Positions 44,940 to 53,925 are shown, numbered from the stretch's first letter. The stretch is DNA of 64,000 nt from an uncultured Muribaculum sp. (GCA_910587665.1 CAJUMZ010000018.1:1-64000), one strand, 5' to 3'. The notes: a model not told the origin generated them from the letters alone. Made by a program: numbers and translations.

Positions 44940-45725
44940 TTATTTGCCGATTGCGGAGAGAAGACGGTTGACAGCCTCCGAGTGGCTCTCCGGGCTTGAT
45001 TCAAGGCATTTTATGAAAAATGAACCGATTATAGCTCCTGAAGAGTAGCGGCAAGCCTCATGGTATGTTGCGGGATTGGATATTCCGAAGCCTATCAAGC
45101 GCTCATGTTTCAGGTTAAGGCTGTCAATGTGACGGAAGTAATCAAGTTGCTCTTCGTTGAATTTTTCTTTTGTGCCGGTGGTTGATGCCGACGATACCAT
45201 GTATATGAATCCGTCGCAATTCTCGTCGATGAGCCTTATGCGTTCATCTGATGTTTCCGGGGTTATGAGCATTATTACCGGTATGTCATATTTCTCACAC
45301 AATACCTTATACTCGGCAATGTATTCGGCAAAAGGCAGATCAGGGATGATCAAACCGTCAATGCCGGCTTGCCTGCATCTCTTGAATAACGGTTCGATGC
45401 CATATTGCATCATTGGGTTGAGATATCCCATAAGTATCATCGGTATTTCGGGCTGTCTCTTACGTGCTTCTTCGACTTGTGACAAAAGCAATTCGAGGGT
45501 CATGCCGTTGCGTAAGGCTACCGATGAACTATGCTGTATCACGGGACCGTCGGCGATCGGATCGGAAAATGGGATGCCTACCTCTATCATATCCACGCCT
45601 CTGAGCGCGAGCGAGTCAATTACATCTACCGTAGATGCAAGGGTGGGGAATCCTGCTGTGAAATATACTGAAAGGATGTCAGATTTTTTTCTCCCAAAAA
45701 GGTGTTGTATTCGGTTCATGTTCAT
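44940..45725 (-). CDS. trpA: Tryptophan synthase alpha subunit
   Basis: Cleaves indole-3-glycerol phosphate to indole for TrpB. The 261-residue TIM barrel has VDMIEVGIPFSDPIADGPVIQ (about 45-65, with the catalytic Glu) and GLIIPDLPF with the second catalytic Asp near 130. C-terminal GFGISNPATYHE and GAIIGSFFIKCLE complete the phosphate site. It is the last gene of the trp operon and overlaps the trpF 3' end by 47 bases (41 if the ATG two codons later is used). Confidence 0.96.
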   Translation of the reverse strand: MNMNRIQHLFGRKKSDILSVYFTAGFPTLASTVDVIDSLALRGVDMIEVGIPFSDPIADGPVIQHSSSVALRNGMTLELLLSQVEEARKRQPEIPMILMGYLNPMMQYGIEPLFKRCRQAGIDGLIIPDLPFAEYIAEYKVLCEKYDIPVIMLITPETSDERIRLIDENCDGFIYMVSSASTTGTKEKFNEEQLDYFRHIDSLNLKHERLIGFGISNPATYHEACRYSSGAIIGSFFIKCLESSPESHSEAVNRLLSAIGK

Positions 45726-46383
45726 TGAATTTACGTAGTGAAAGTATAAAATTTATTAGTTTGTTGATATCTTTGATTCCGGGTGAAGTCTCAAATCTGC
45801 TGTTGATATCTATTCCTGCCATTCCGGGGCGTACAGCCTTGACAATTGCGTCTACGTCGTCGGGACCTATGCCGCCACTGAGGAGATACGGAGTGTCAAG
45901 ATTGTATGATTCAAGACTGCTCCAATCAAACTTTTTACCGCTTCCGCCATGAGAGGCGCTTTGGGTGTCAAACAGAAACATGTCAACCGCCTCTTCATAG
46001 GATGAAACGTTATCGAAATCGTTATTATTCCCGATACCAAAAGCCTTGAACACTGTATAACCACGTCGTTTTAGTCTCAGGCACTGTTCCGGCGATTCCG
46101 ACCCGTGAAGCTGCACTATTTTAATGCTATAGTCGGTGCATACTGATATAATATACTCATCCGGCTTGTCGACGAAAACACCGACGGGGCGGATAAATGG
46201 AGGCAATGACTTTACTGCATCGGGATTCAGGGATGATGCGTCGCGAGGCGATTCTTTATGGAAAATGAAGCCCATAAGCATAGGGGTGAGTGATGCCACG
46301 GCAAGTATGTTTTCCGGTTCGCGCATACCACACACTTTTATCATCATGTCGGCGTGACACGGTTTTGCTTTTTCAGATCCCAT
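45679..46383 (-). CDS. trpF: Phosphoribosylanthranilate isomerase
   Basis: Third step of tryptophan synthesis from anthranilate. The protein has MIKVCGMREPENI with the catalytic Cys (family motif KICG) and a late SGGIGPDDVDAIV with AGIDINSRFE. ATG 46383 gives 234 residues with a non-conserved 13-residue lead and overlaps the trpC stop by 11 bases; ATG 46344 would start right at the conserved motif and is a serious alternative. TrpF is separate from TrpC, unlike the fused E. coli enzyme. Confidence 0.93.
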   Translation of the reverse strand: MGSEKAKPCHADMMIKVCGMREPENILAVASLTPMLMGFIFHKESPRDASSLNPDAVKSLPPFIRPVGVFVDKPDEYIISVCTDYSIKIVQLHGSESPEQCLRLKRRGYTVFKAFGIGNNNDFDNVSSYEEAVDMFLFDTQSASHGGSGKKFDWSSLESYNLDTPYLLSGGIGPDDVDAIVKAVRPGMAGIDINSRFETSPGIKDINKLINFILSLRKFNEHEPNTTPFWEKKI

Positions 46384-47158
46384 TAATAAATTCTTTTAGT
46401 GCATTTCCCGGAAATTGTCGGCTCATAAAACGCTCACCGATAAGAAATCCGTCGAATCCCGCTTCGCGGAGGCGTCTTAACTCTTTGGGCGATGAAATAC
46501 CGCTTTCCGCTATCTTGGTTATATCGGCAGGCAGTTCTGATATAAGACGTAGTGATATATTGGTATCGGTCTTGAATGAGGTGAGGTCACGATTGTTGAT
46601 TCCCACCATGTCGGCTTCCGGGATAAACTTGTCAAGATCTGCGGTAGTATGGAGTTCAAGAAGAACTTCCATGCCAAGCTTATGGGCAAGTGATGTAAAT
46701 CGTGTGATCTCGTCAAATGACAATACCGCCGCGATCAGCAATATGGCTGAAGCTCCAAATATACGCGCTTCATAGATCTGGCGTTCGTCGATGATGAAAT
46801 CCTTGCGAAGCAAGGGTAATTGGGTACATTCCGCAGCAAGTGCGAGATCGCTCAACGCTCCTCCGAAATATGCAGCGTCGGTTAGCACCGAGCATGCTGC
46901 TGCTCCTGCCGCCTCGTAGGCGGGTATGATTTCATTTACGAGAGCGAGCGGGTGTATCTCTCCTTTTGATGGCGAGCGGCGTTTGAATTCCGCAATTATG
47001 CCGGAGTCGCTTTCCTTTATGGCGGCTTTCATTGATGCCGGAGGGTTGAGGAAAATGTGTGACATAAGTTCCGTAAGCCGGTTACTGCCCTTGGCGTTTA
47101 ATGCCGCGATCTCACGACGTTTATTGTCGATAATATCTTGTAAAATGTTGCTATTCAT
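46373..47158 (-). CDS. trpC: Indole-3-glycerol phosphate synthase
   Basis: Closes the indole ring. The 261-residue TIM barrel shows IIAEFKRRSPSKGEI (about 54-68, with the catalytic Lys), LLRKDFIIDERQIYEAR (about 114-130), VGINNRDL and a C-terminal GFLIGERFM. Length is typical of the monofunctional enzyme. It lies 7 bases after trpD and overlaps trpF. Confidence 0.96.
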   Translation of the reverse strand: MNSNILQDIIDNKRREIAALNAKGSNRLTELMSHIFLNPPASMKAAIKESDSGIIAEFKRRSPSKGEIHPLALVNEIIPAYEAAGAAACSVLTDAAYFGGALSDLALAAECTQLPLLRKDFIIDERQIYEARIFGASAILLIAAVLSFDEITRFTSLAHKLGMEVLLELHTTADLDKFIPEADMVGINNRDLTSFKTDTNISLRLISELPADITKIAESGISSPKELRRLREAGFDGFLIGERFMSRQFPGNALKEFINGI

Positions 47159-47165
47159 TATTATT

Positions 47166-48161
47166 TCAGCTATTAAGTTCTACAAAACGGTTAAAGCATT
47201 TTTGTGCGTTGCCACTACGTATCGAATGATCGGCGCGCTTGATCGCGTCTTCGATGGATAACGCGGGGTTTAGGGTGGTGAGAGCGAATGCCGCATTTAC
47301 CACAACGCAATTGTGTTGCGCCGCGGTAGCCTTGCCTTTCAGTATGTTGTCAAATATCACGGCTGCCTCTTCCGGCGTTTCCCCGCCTGAGAGAGCTTCC
47401 TGAGGTGCACGGGAGAAACCCAGTTCCTCCGGTGTATAGATCCTGTCTTCTCCATTACCCGATACTTTGAATGGCGAGGTGAGTGATATCTCGTCATAGC
47501 CGTCGAGCGAATGTACAATCGTGCAGTTTACACCTTCTTTTTGAGCTATATAGTTGTAAAGCCTCATAAGCTTGAGATTGTACACACCGAGCAAACGGTA
47601 TTTGGGCATCGTAGGGTTTACAAGCGGGCCAAGCATGTTGAAAAAAGTCCTGACTCCAAGCATTTTTCTTGCCGATGCCACACTTTTCAACGCCGGACTG
47701 AAGAATGGCGCATGAAGATAGGCTACGCCGCTCTCATCAAGCGAGCGGAGCAACCGGTCACTGTCGGCGGTGAATTTTACACCATGCTGTTCAAGTACGT
47801 TTGACGCTCCGGAAATTGAGCTTGCTCCGTAATTACCGTGTTTCACAACCTTTTCGCCTGTCCCGGCAACTACAAAACATGATGCGGTGGAAATGTTGAA
47901 TGTGTTTTTACCGTCGCCTCCGGTTCCCACGATATCTATTGCCTTTACATCGCCGAGATCTACATGCCTGCGACGTTCAAGCAGTGCGTCGCGAAAACCA
48001 CTCAGTTCATCAAGCGTAATACTCCGCATCAGATATACCGTCATGAATGCCGACAGCTGGGAGTCGTTATATTTACAGTCGGCGATATTCAACAGCACGT
48101 CGCGGGCTTCTTCTCGTGACAGGCTTTTATGTTCAAAAAGCTTTTCCAATATATTTTTCAT
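47166..48161 (-). CDS. trpD: Anthranilate phosphoribosyltransferase
   Basis: Transfers phosphoribose from PRPP to anthranilate. The 331-residue protein contains DIVGTGGDGKNTFNIST (about 80-96, PRPP site), KHGNYGASSISGASNVLEQ near 112-130 and a helical N-terminal domain with LSREEARDVL. No amidotransferase is fused; trpG is separate. Gaps are 5 bases to trpG and 7 to trpC. Confidence 0.96.
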   Translation of the reverse strand: MKNILEKLFEHKSLSREEARDVLLNIADCKYNDSQLSAFMTVYLMRSITLDELSGFRDALLERRRHVDLGDVKAIDIVGTGGDGKNTFNISTASCFVVAGTGEKVVKHGNYGASSISGASNVLEQHGVKFTADSDRLLRSLDESGVAYLHAPFFSPALKSVASARKMLGVRTFFNMLGPLVNPTMPKYRLLGVYNLKLMRLYNYIAQKEGVNCTIVHSLDGYDEISLTSPFKVSGNGEDRIYTPEELGFSRAPQEALSGGETPEEAAVIFDNILKGKATAAQHNCVVVNAAFALTTLNPALSIEDAIKRADHSIRSGNAQKCFNRFVELNS

Positions 48162-48166
48162 ATCGT

Positions 48167-48730
48167 TTAGTGATTTAACCAGTTTGACAATATAGTCAGC
48201 CCGTCAGGAGTCATGATCGATTCGGGATGAAACTGTACGCCTCTTACGTCGTATGACTTGTGGCGTATTGCCATGACTTCGCCCTCGTCGCTTAGTGCCG
48301 TCACTTCAAGTGAGTCAGGGAGTGACCCACGGTCTACCACCCAGGAGTGATACCTTCCAACCTTTATGCGATCGGGCAATCCTTTGAATATATAGTCATC
48401 GGTTGTTATTGTAATTGTTGATTGTATGCCGTGGAATACATCAGTCAGATTGCGCAGCCTTGCTCCAAAACGCTCTCCTATAGCCTGCTCGCCTAGGCAT
48501 ATGCCTAATATCGGCTTGCTTTCGGCATAAATCCGGAGCAATTCGGGCAATATCCCGGCTTCGGAAGGAACGCCCGGTCCGGGAGATATTATAATCTTGT
48601 CAAATGCTTTGATCGCCTCAAGTGAAATTTCGTCGTTGCGGCATACCTCCGGGGAGAATCCGAACTGACGCGCGGCATGCACTATATTATATGTAAACGA
48701 ATCGTAATTGTCAAGTATAAGTAGCCTCAT
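48167..48730 (-). CDS. trpG: Anthranilate synthase component II (glutamine amidotransferase)
   Basis: Supplies ammonia to TrpE. The 187-residue class I amidotransferase has LDNYDSFTYN at the N-terminus, ISPGPGVPSEAG near 50, the nucleophile Cys in GICLGEQAIGE (near 77-87) and GVQFHPESIMTPDG with the catalytic His and Glu. It could in principle also serve aminodeoxychorismate synthase, but its position in the trp operon fixes the main role. Confidence 0.95.
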   Translation of the reverse strand: MRLLILDNYDSFTYNIVHAARQFGFSPEVCRNDEISLEAIKAFDKIIISPGPGVPSEAGILPELLRIYAESKPILGICLGEQAIGERFGARLRNLTDVFHGIQSTITITTDDYIFKGLPDRIKVGRYHSWVVDRGSLPDSLEVTALSDEGEVMAIRHKSYDVRGVQFHPESIMTPDGLTILSNWLNH

Positions 48731-48741
48731 AGCGGTAATGT

Positions 48742-50148
48742 TTAATGTCCGAATGTTTCTGCATATCTTACTGCATTCACGAGCGCGCCGAGCTTGTTGT
48801 TTGTTTCCTGTAACTCACTTTCAGGATTGGAATGTGCAACGATTCCGGCTCCTGCCTGGGAGTAAAGTTTCCCTCCATGGCTGAGAAAACTGCGTATGGT
48901 TATCGCCTGGTTAAGGTTGCCGTTGAAGCCTATAAACCCGATGCATCCTCCGTAAATCATGCGGTTGTGTGGCTCGATTTCGTCGATGAGTTGCATTGCC
49001 TTTACCTTTGGCGCTCCGCTAAGAGTTCCGGCAGGGAATGTCCCGGCATAAAGATTGAATACATCCGCATCATCCGGTAAGGTTGCCTTTACTCTTGACA
49101 CCATGTGTATGACATGGGAATAGTATTGTATCTGCTTAAGAAATTCGATTTCCACTTTCCCGCCACTGCGTGAAAGGTCATTGCGAGCAAGGTCTACAAG
49201 CATTATGTGTTCGGCATTTTCCTTGGAATCGGCAAGCAGGGCTTGTGCAAGCTCGCGGTCGCGCATGTCATCTCCGGTCCGCCGGAATGTGCCTGCTATC
49301 GGGTCAATACAGGCATGGTTCCCTTCAACACGCAGGTGTGTCTCGGGTGATGACCCGAATATACGGAAACTCCCAAAATCGAAGTAAAACAGGTAAGGGG
49401 AGGGATTTACACAACGCAACGCGCGGTATACGTTAAACTCATCACCAATGAACGGTTGGCTGAAACGTCGAGAAAGTACAATCTGAAACACATCTCCCCG
49501 CATGGCGTGTCGTATGCCTTCTTTCACCATTTCCATATATTGGCTGTCGGTGATCGAGGAGGTGGCGTCACCTGTAAGTTTGAACGGATATTGGGCTATA
49601 TTGTTGTTGCATATGATGCTTAACAGCTCTTCGATACGTGATTCTTCTCCATCATAAAGATGTTCATACACAGTCATCTGATTTTTATAATGATTTACGC
49701 ATATTACAAACCGGTACAATACGTATTTCATGTCGGGTATGCCATCAAAGCAGTTGTCATGCTTGTTTATGGCGACCTTGTCAAAATAGCGTACGCAATC
49801 ATATGCAGTATAGCCAAACATGCCGTTGGCATCATTACATACGTTGCCTGACAGCTTGAATGACTCTACATATTCTTTCAGACGTTTCATTATATCGGTT
49901 TTATCTACAATGGGGAGGGCTTCGGCGTGTCTGCCGGGGTATTCGGCGATTGTCGATCCTCCGGTTACAGAGAATGAAGCAATCGGATTTATGCCTATAT
50001 AACTGACGGAGTTTTGCGATGTGTGGTAATCAGAACTTTCGAGAAGTGCCGACTCCGGGAAAAGATCGCGTATTTTAAGATATATGCCTACCGGTGTCTC
50101 AAGGTCGGCAGGGATTATGCGTGAGATTACATTGATATTGTGTGTCAT
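48742..50148 (-). CDS. trpE: Anthranilate synthase component I
   Basis: Converts chorismate to anthranilate. About 468 residues from ATG 50148; the conserved catalytic region includes GDVFQIVLSRRFSQPF, FGSSPETHLRV, PIAGTFRRTGDD, LVDLARNDLSR and FPAGTLSGAPKVKAMQLI. Near the N-terminus LLESSDYH recalls the LLES feedback-inhibition motif, so tryptophan inhibition is expected. I chose 50148 because it starts 4 bases after the trpB stop; an in-frame ATG at 50175 would overlap trpB. Confidence 0.95.
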   Translation of the reverse strand: MTHNINVISRIIPADLETPVGIYLKIRDLFPESALLESSDYHTSQNSVSYIGINPIASFSVTGGSTIAEYPGRHAEALPIVDKTDIMKRLKEYVESFKLSGNVCNDANGMFGYTAYDCVRYFDKVAINKHDNCFDGIPDMKYVLYRFVICVNHYKNQMTVYEHLYDGEESRIEELLSIICNNNIAQYPFKLTGDATSSITDSQYMEMVKEGIRHAMRGDVFQIVLSRRFSQPFIGDEFNVYRALRCVNPSPYLFYFDFGSFRIFGSSPETHLRVEGNHACIDPIAGTFRRTGDDMRDRELAQALLADSKENAEHIMLVDLARNDLSRSGGKVEIEFLKQIQYYSHVIHMVSRVKATLPDDADVFNLYAGTFPAGTLSGAPKVKAMQLIDEIEPHNRMIYGGCIGFIGFNGNLNQAITIRSFLSHGGKLYSQAGAGIVAHSNPESELQETNNKLGALVNAVRYAETFGH

Positions 50149-50152
50149 GATT

Positions 50153-51361
50153 TTATTTATTAGCATATTCATCAATATATGACATGTATGTGTGCATATC
50201 CTTGTCGCCTCTTCCCGAAAGGTTGATCACCACTATGTCATCGGGGTTAAACTTCTTTTTGTCAAGCACACCTAAGGCGTGAGCCGATTCGAGCGCAGGT
50301 ATAATGCCTTCGATTCTTGTAAGCAGGAATGCGGCATTGAGTGCTTCGTCGTCGGTTACCGGTATAACTTCGCTTCTGCCTGATGTAGCAAGAAATGCGT
50401 GGAGCGGGCCTATGCCCGGGTAGTCCAGTCCGGCCGATACCGAATATGGCTCAACGATTTGACTGTCAGGCGTCTGCATGACCATAGTGCGTGATCCGTG
50501 TATTATGCCTTCCCGACCAGCATACATTGTTGCGGCAGTCATGTCGGTGTCTACTCCTTTGCCTGCGGCTTCCGCTGCTATAAGTTTCACCTCCTGATTG
50601 CCAATGAAGTGATAAAATGCTCCTGCCGCATTACTGCCGCCGCCAATACAGGCTATTACATAGTCGGGATTTTCCCTCCCCTCATGTTCAAAAAGCTGCT
50701 TCTTTATTTCTTCGCTTATCACTGATTGGAAATATGCGACCATCTCGGGATAAGGATGTGGCCCTACGGTACTTCCTATGACATAAAAGCTGTCGGGATG
50801 ACAACACCAGTCACGTATGGCTTCATTGGTGGCATCCTTCAGGGTTTTGTTGCCTGAATGCACAGGTACTACATTTGCGCCCAGCATTTTCATTCGCTGC
50901 ACATTGGGCTGTTGCCGCGATATGTCGGTCGCTCCCATATAGACAGTGCAATCAAGATTCATAAGGGCACACACGGTCGCCGTGGCTACACCATGCTGTC
51001 CGGCTCCCGTCTCAGCTATGATGCGGGTCTTTCCCATACGTTTTGCGAGCAATACCGAGCCTATGGCATTATTGATTTTATGTGCGCCTGTGTGGTTGAG
51101 GTCTTCTCGCTTTAGATAAATGTTGGTGCCGTATTTATTGCTAAGTCGGTCGGCGCGGTATAGTGGAGAAGGTCTGCCTACGTAGTCACGCAGCAGTTGG
51201 TGGTACTCGTTGTTAAAATCGTCATCGGCTGCATAGCGGAAAAATGCTTTTTTTAGCTGTTCGACGCTTCGATGAAGTATCTCCGGGATATATGCTCCTC
51301 CAAACTTTCCGTAGTAGCCTGCATCATCTACCGGGAGGATGTGGTTGAAAACTTGTTTCAT
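50153..51361 (-). CDS. trpB: Tryptophan synthase beta subunit
   Basis: PLP enzyme joining indole and serine. The 402-residue protein has the PLP lysine in KREDLNHTGAHKINN (near 89-103), AETGAGQHGVATA (about 115-127) and the late GGGSNAAG phosphate-binding loop. It is the first structural gene of the operon (order B-E-G-D-C-F-A), so it is the gene directly behind the attenuator. Placing trpB first and trpA last separates the two synthase subunits. Confidence 0.97.
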   Translation of the reverse strand: MKQVFNHILPVDDAGYYGKFGGAYIPEILHRSVEQLKKAFFRYAADDDFNNEYHQLLRDYVGRPSPLYRADRLSNKYGTNIYLKREDLNHTGAHKINNAIGSVLLAKRMGKTRIIAETGAGQHGVATATVCALMNLDCTVYMGATDISRQQPNVQRMKMLGANVVPVHSGNKTLKDATNEAIRDWCCHPDSFYVIGSTVGPHPYPEMVAYFQSVISEEIKKQLFEHEGRENPDYVIACIGGGSNAAGAFYHFIGNQEVKLIAAEAAGKGVDTDMTAATMYAGREGIIHGSRTMVMQTPDSQIVEPYSVSAGLDYPGIGPLHAFLATSGRSEVIPVTDDEALNAAFLLTRIEGIIPALESAHALGVLDKKKFNPDDIVVINLSGRGDKDMHTYMSYIDEYANK

Positions 51362-51381
51362 AATGAATAGTAAAAATGAAT

Positions 51382-51416
51382 AAAAAAGTGCCGTCGAGAA
51401 TCACTTTCGACGGCAC
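51382..51416 (-). terminator. trp operon attenuator terminator
   Basis: GTGCCGTCGA (51416-51407) pairs perfectly with TCGACGGCAC (51397-51388) around a 9-nt loop, followed by six T (51387-51382). It sits between the promoter and trpB, 20 bases before the trpB ATG, so it can only act as a leader terminator. Its 5' half can instead pair with 51476-51484 (antiterminator). Confidence 0.88.
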
Positions 51417-51459
51417 CTATTGATAAATAATAATAAGATAGATTTTTTCTTTTCTCTGA

Positions 51460-51537
51460 TTATCCTATACACGATTGCCATCGATAATTATTACCGATGT
51501 GCCACCAATAAGAAGTATGGATAGTCGAGATGTTCAT
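51460..51537 (-). CDS. trpL: trp leader peptide (25 residues, three Trp codons)
   Basis: A short frame, too small for routine gene calling, starts at ATG 51537 about 16 nt after the predicted transcript start and ends with TAA at 51460. It encodes MNISTIHTSYWWHIG followed by NNYRWQSCIG: tandem Trp codons at positions 11-12 (51507-51502) and a third at position 20 (51480-51478), a Trp content far above chance. It lies between a strong promoter and a terminator in front of trpB. RNA pairing supports its role: CATCGG (51499-51494), starting 3 nt after the tandem Trp codons, can pair with TCGATG (51484-51479), and that same region can pair with the terminator's 5' arm. Confidence 0.85.
   Translation of the reverse strand: MNISTIHTSYWWHIGNNYRWQSCIG
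51476..51484 (-). promoter_or_regulatory. Antiterminator segment of the trp leader
   Basis: TCGATGGCA can form 9 bp (one G-U) with TGCCGTCGA at 51415-51407, the 5' arm of the attenuator terminator. Its first six bases also pair with 51494-51499, giving the alternative protector stem. Confidence 0.75.
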
Positions 51538-51559
51538 GTTCGTAACTTTCTTTTCGATG

Positions 51560-51590
51560 CAAATATACGTTGTTTTATTGAAAATACAAA
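51560..51590 (-). promoter_or_regulatory. trp operon promoter
   Basis: On the minus strand TTTG (51590-51587) and TATATTTG (51567-51560) are 19 nt apart, a full match. The inferred start is near 51553. Together with the leader peptide and attenuator this explains the gene-free stretch 51362-51691; the remaining 100 bases before rubrerythrin show no clear TAnnTTTG box on the plus strand. Confidence 0.8.
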
Positions 51591-51691
51591 TTTATTGATG
51601 AAAAAGTTTTAAAAAATCTGATTTTTCTTTTGTGATGAACAATCTTACTGCTTGTTGCGTTAAAAGAATATAAATACATTAAACTATATTT

Positions 51692-52273
51692 ATGGATAAC
51701 AAGAGTATTAAAGGTACACAGACAGAGAAAAATCTTCTGAAATCATTTGCCGGAGAGTCACAGGCTCGCGGTCGTTATACGATATTTGCCGAGGTCGCAA
51801 AGAATGAAGGCTATGAACAGATCGCCGCAATATTCCTTGAAACAGCCGAGCAAGAATATGCCCACGCAAAAAGCTTTTTCAGTTTCCTTGATGAGGGCAT
51901 GCTGGAAATAACCGCATCATATCCTGCCGGACCAATCGGTGATACCAAGCGCAATCTTCAGGAAGCCGCCGCAGGTGAGCATGAAGAGTGGGCTGATATG
52001 TATCTTGAATTTGCAAGAGTTGCAAAGGAAGAGGGATTTCCGCGCATCGCGTCTCATTTCAAGCTTGTGGCATCAGTGGAGCAGGGTCACGAGACACGTT
52101 ATCTGAAATTGCTTGAGCGCTTGCAGAGTGAGACTATGTTCAAGGATACTGAGGAGGAAGAATGGCAGTGCCGTTACTGCGGATATATTCATCGGGGCAA
52201 GTCGGCTCCCGGAAAATGTCCGGTATGCGAGAAAGAGCAGGGCTACTTCGAACGCAAGAAAAATAATTATTAA
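51692..52273 (+). CDS. rbr: Rubrerythrin
   Basis: Non-heme iron peroxidase protecting anaerobes from hydrogen peroxide. The 193-residue protein has an N-terminal diiron ferritin-like domain (ESQARGRYTIFAEVA, LETAEQEYAHAKSFF, and later ARVAKEEGFPRIASHF and VEQGHETRY) and a C-terminal rubredoxin domain with CRYCG (near 162-166) and CPVC (near 177-180). Length and order are canonical. It is a single gene diverging from trp and ending in a strong terminator. Confidence 0.96.
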   Translation: MDNKSIKGTQTEKNLLKSFAGESQARGRYTIFAEVAKNEGYEQIAAIFLETAEQEYAHAKSFFSFLDEGMLEITASYPAGPIGDTKRNLQEAAAGEHEEWADMYLEFARVAKEEGFPRIASHFKLVASVEQGHETRYLKLLERLQSETMFKDTEEEEWQCRYCGYIHRGKSAPGKCPVCEKEQGYFERKKNNY

Positions 52274-52301
52274 TCTGTTTTGTTGGAATATATATGATTC
52301 T

Positions 52302-52338
52302 GTCCGGATCACCGAAGAGTCGGTGATCCGGACTTTTT
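52302..52338. terminator. Bidirectional terminator after rubrerythrin
   Basis: GTCCGGATCACCG pairs perfectly with CGGTGATCCGGAC (13 bp, loop AAGAGT) followed by TTTTT. It also faces the 3' end of the convergent phosphatase gene. Confidence 0.88.
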
Positions 52339-52355
52339 ATGACTTATTGATTCTA

Positions 52356-53615
52356 TCATATCTGCATGTGGAGCGGCAGGCAGCGCATAAGATATTGTTT
52401 TGCTCTTGTCCAAGGTAGGTAGATTGAGTCATTGCCAGGAATCAATGTCACAGGCACTTCGTTAAGGTCGATTCTTACATACAGTCTGCCGCTTTTTGCC
52501 CTAAATAAAATCATTTGAAGATTGGATGCCATCGGCACGACATGGAAGTTGCGCCAATGTGATTCTACAGTGTCGAAATAGTTGGTCATATAGTAACACC
52601 CGGGCAGGTGCATCAATGAAAGCAGGGGCATTAGCGTTTCAGCGTGTCCGAATCTCAGTTGCACGCGTGCGTCACTTCTACGCTCGGCAACCTCGTCGGT
52701 GGTGTTGATAAGATTCATCAGTAGGTCGGCTGCAATGTCGGCGGGCACTGTCGATATGGTGTTTGCCGTGCGCTCGAGATATTGTCTCAGATTATTGCAT
52801 GACCATAGCTTGTTATATTCCTCAAGCGTAAAAAATCGAGTGACATCTATATTATAACCCATTGCGCTTAATCCGGCAAGAAGTCCGTACTCGGTCATTG
52901 CAAGTTCCCGGAGATTTTCGTCATCAAGCGGATAAGCTTCACCAAGTACCCTTTTTATAGGGGTAACAGGTGCTGTTTCTGCGATAAATGATTTTAGCAC
53001 ATCATCGTAGGGTTTATCTTCGCGATAATCAATATAGTCCTGGTCAATGTCAAACGGTCTGAGGAGGGGAGAATTCTGCCGACCCGATGAGGTGAATATC
53101 TCGATCCTGTTGTTCATTCGTGAAAGCTGGTGGGTGAAAGTGTACATGCTCATTATGCACCGTGGTGAATAAGATGAGATCGCGTTTACCCTTCCGTTGG
53201 CAAACAGGTTAGGATAGTTGGCAAACATTCTTGCCGCAATACCGCGCTGCTCTGCCATGCCGAGTGAATCGAGGGCGCCCCATTTGCCATTGCTCCGTGC
53301 AATGACATTTTTTGTCACGTCAAGCAATTCTTTTCCGAGTGTGGTGATAGTGCCAAGCGAGTCGGCATGTTCAAGGGCGCGCTTCATGGCAAGCGGGCGG
53401 GATGCCGATGACGGATAACGCGCTCCGTGTCTACCCACATGATTTATCATCACCGGGGTCAGTGAATCGGGATAGCTCACCGATGACTCCGGCGTCGGGT
53501 AGGGCATTGCGCTGCCTTCACACTGTATTTCATTATAAGTGACTTTGCCGGTCAACGCGGCATTAATGCTTATGCAGGAAATAATTACGGAAATAAATGC
53601 GGTTATCCTTTTCAT
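52356..53615 (-). CDS. Secreted histidine-type phosphatase (MINPP/phytase-like)
   Basis: A 419-residue exported protein with a signal peptide (about 1-19). It carries the histidine-phosphatase active site RHGAR at 62-66 (nucleophile His63) and a HAE proton-donor motif (FGHAETLMP, near 325). The layout resembles multiple inositol polyphosphate phosphatases of gut Bacteroides, which remove phosphate from phytate; the exact substrate is not shown by sequence. It is a single gene, divergent from the TPR gene. A minus-strand TACTTTTG box is at 53635-53642. Confidence 0.85.
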   Translation of the reverse strand: MKRITAFISVIISCISINAALTGKVTYNEIQCEGSAMPYPTPESSVSYPDSLTPVMINHVGRHGARYPSSASRPLAMKRALEHADSLGTITTLGKELLDVTKNVIARSNGKWGALDSLGMAEQRGIAARMFANYPNLFANGRVNAISSYSPRCIMSMYTFTHQLSRMNNRIEIFTSSGRQNSPLLRPFDIDQDYIDYREDKPYDDVLKSFIAETAPVTPIKRVLGEAYPLDDENLRELAMTEYGLLAGLSAMGYNIDVTRFFTLEEYNKLWSCNNLRQYLERTANTISTVPADIAADLLMNLINTTDEVAERRSDARVQLRFGHAETLMPLLSLMHLPGCYYMTNYFDTVESHWRNFHVVPMASNLQMILFRAKSGRLYVRIDLNEVPVTLIPGNDSIYLPWTRAKQYLMRCLPLHMQI

Positions 53616-53652
53616 TGTTTATAAATTTGTAGTTCAAAAGTAAGAAAAAATT

Positions 53653-53925
53653 ATGACATTACCTATCGAAATAATTCATCTCATTGATAATAACGAAATT
53701 GAACGTGCCATTGTTGCCATTGGCTTGCTGCTTGAATCTTCTCCGGATGATGCCTCCTTATATTATGAGCGCGGTAAGTTATTTTGGCGGCTTGATGAAC
53801 GTCGCAAGGCGATCAACGATTATTCACGGGCGGCTGACCTTGATCCGCAGTCGCCGGCCTGCGAGGCTTTGAAGCAGGCGATGATGATAATGCAGTTTTA
53901 CGATAAAAGCCGATACAATCCTTGA
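53653..53925 (+). CDS. Small TPR-repeat protein
   Basis: A 90-residue protein made of roughly two tetratricopeptide repeats: LYYERGKLFWRLDERRKAINDYSRAADLDPQSP fits the TPR pattern (given here by its key residues Y, G, A, Y, A, P). Such proteins are protein-binding adaptors. No signal peptide. A TAAATTTG box at 53622-53629 is a likely -7 element. Role unknown; it diverges from the phosphatase gene. Confidence 0.8.
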   Translation: MTLPIEIIHLIDNNEIERAIVAIGLLLESSPDDASLYYERGKLFWRLDERRKAINDYSRAADLDPQSPACEALKQAMMIMQFYDKSRYNP

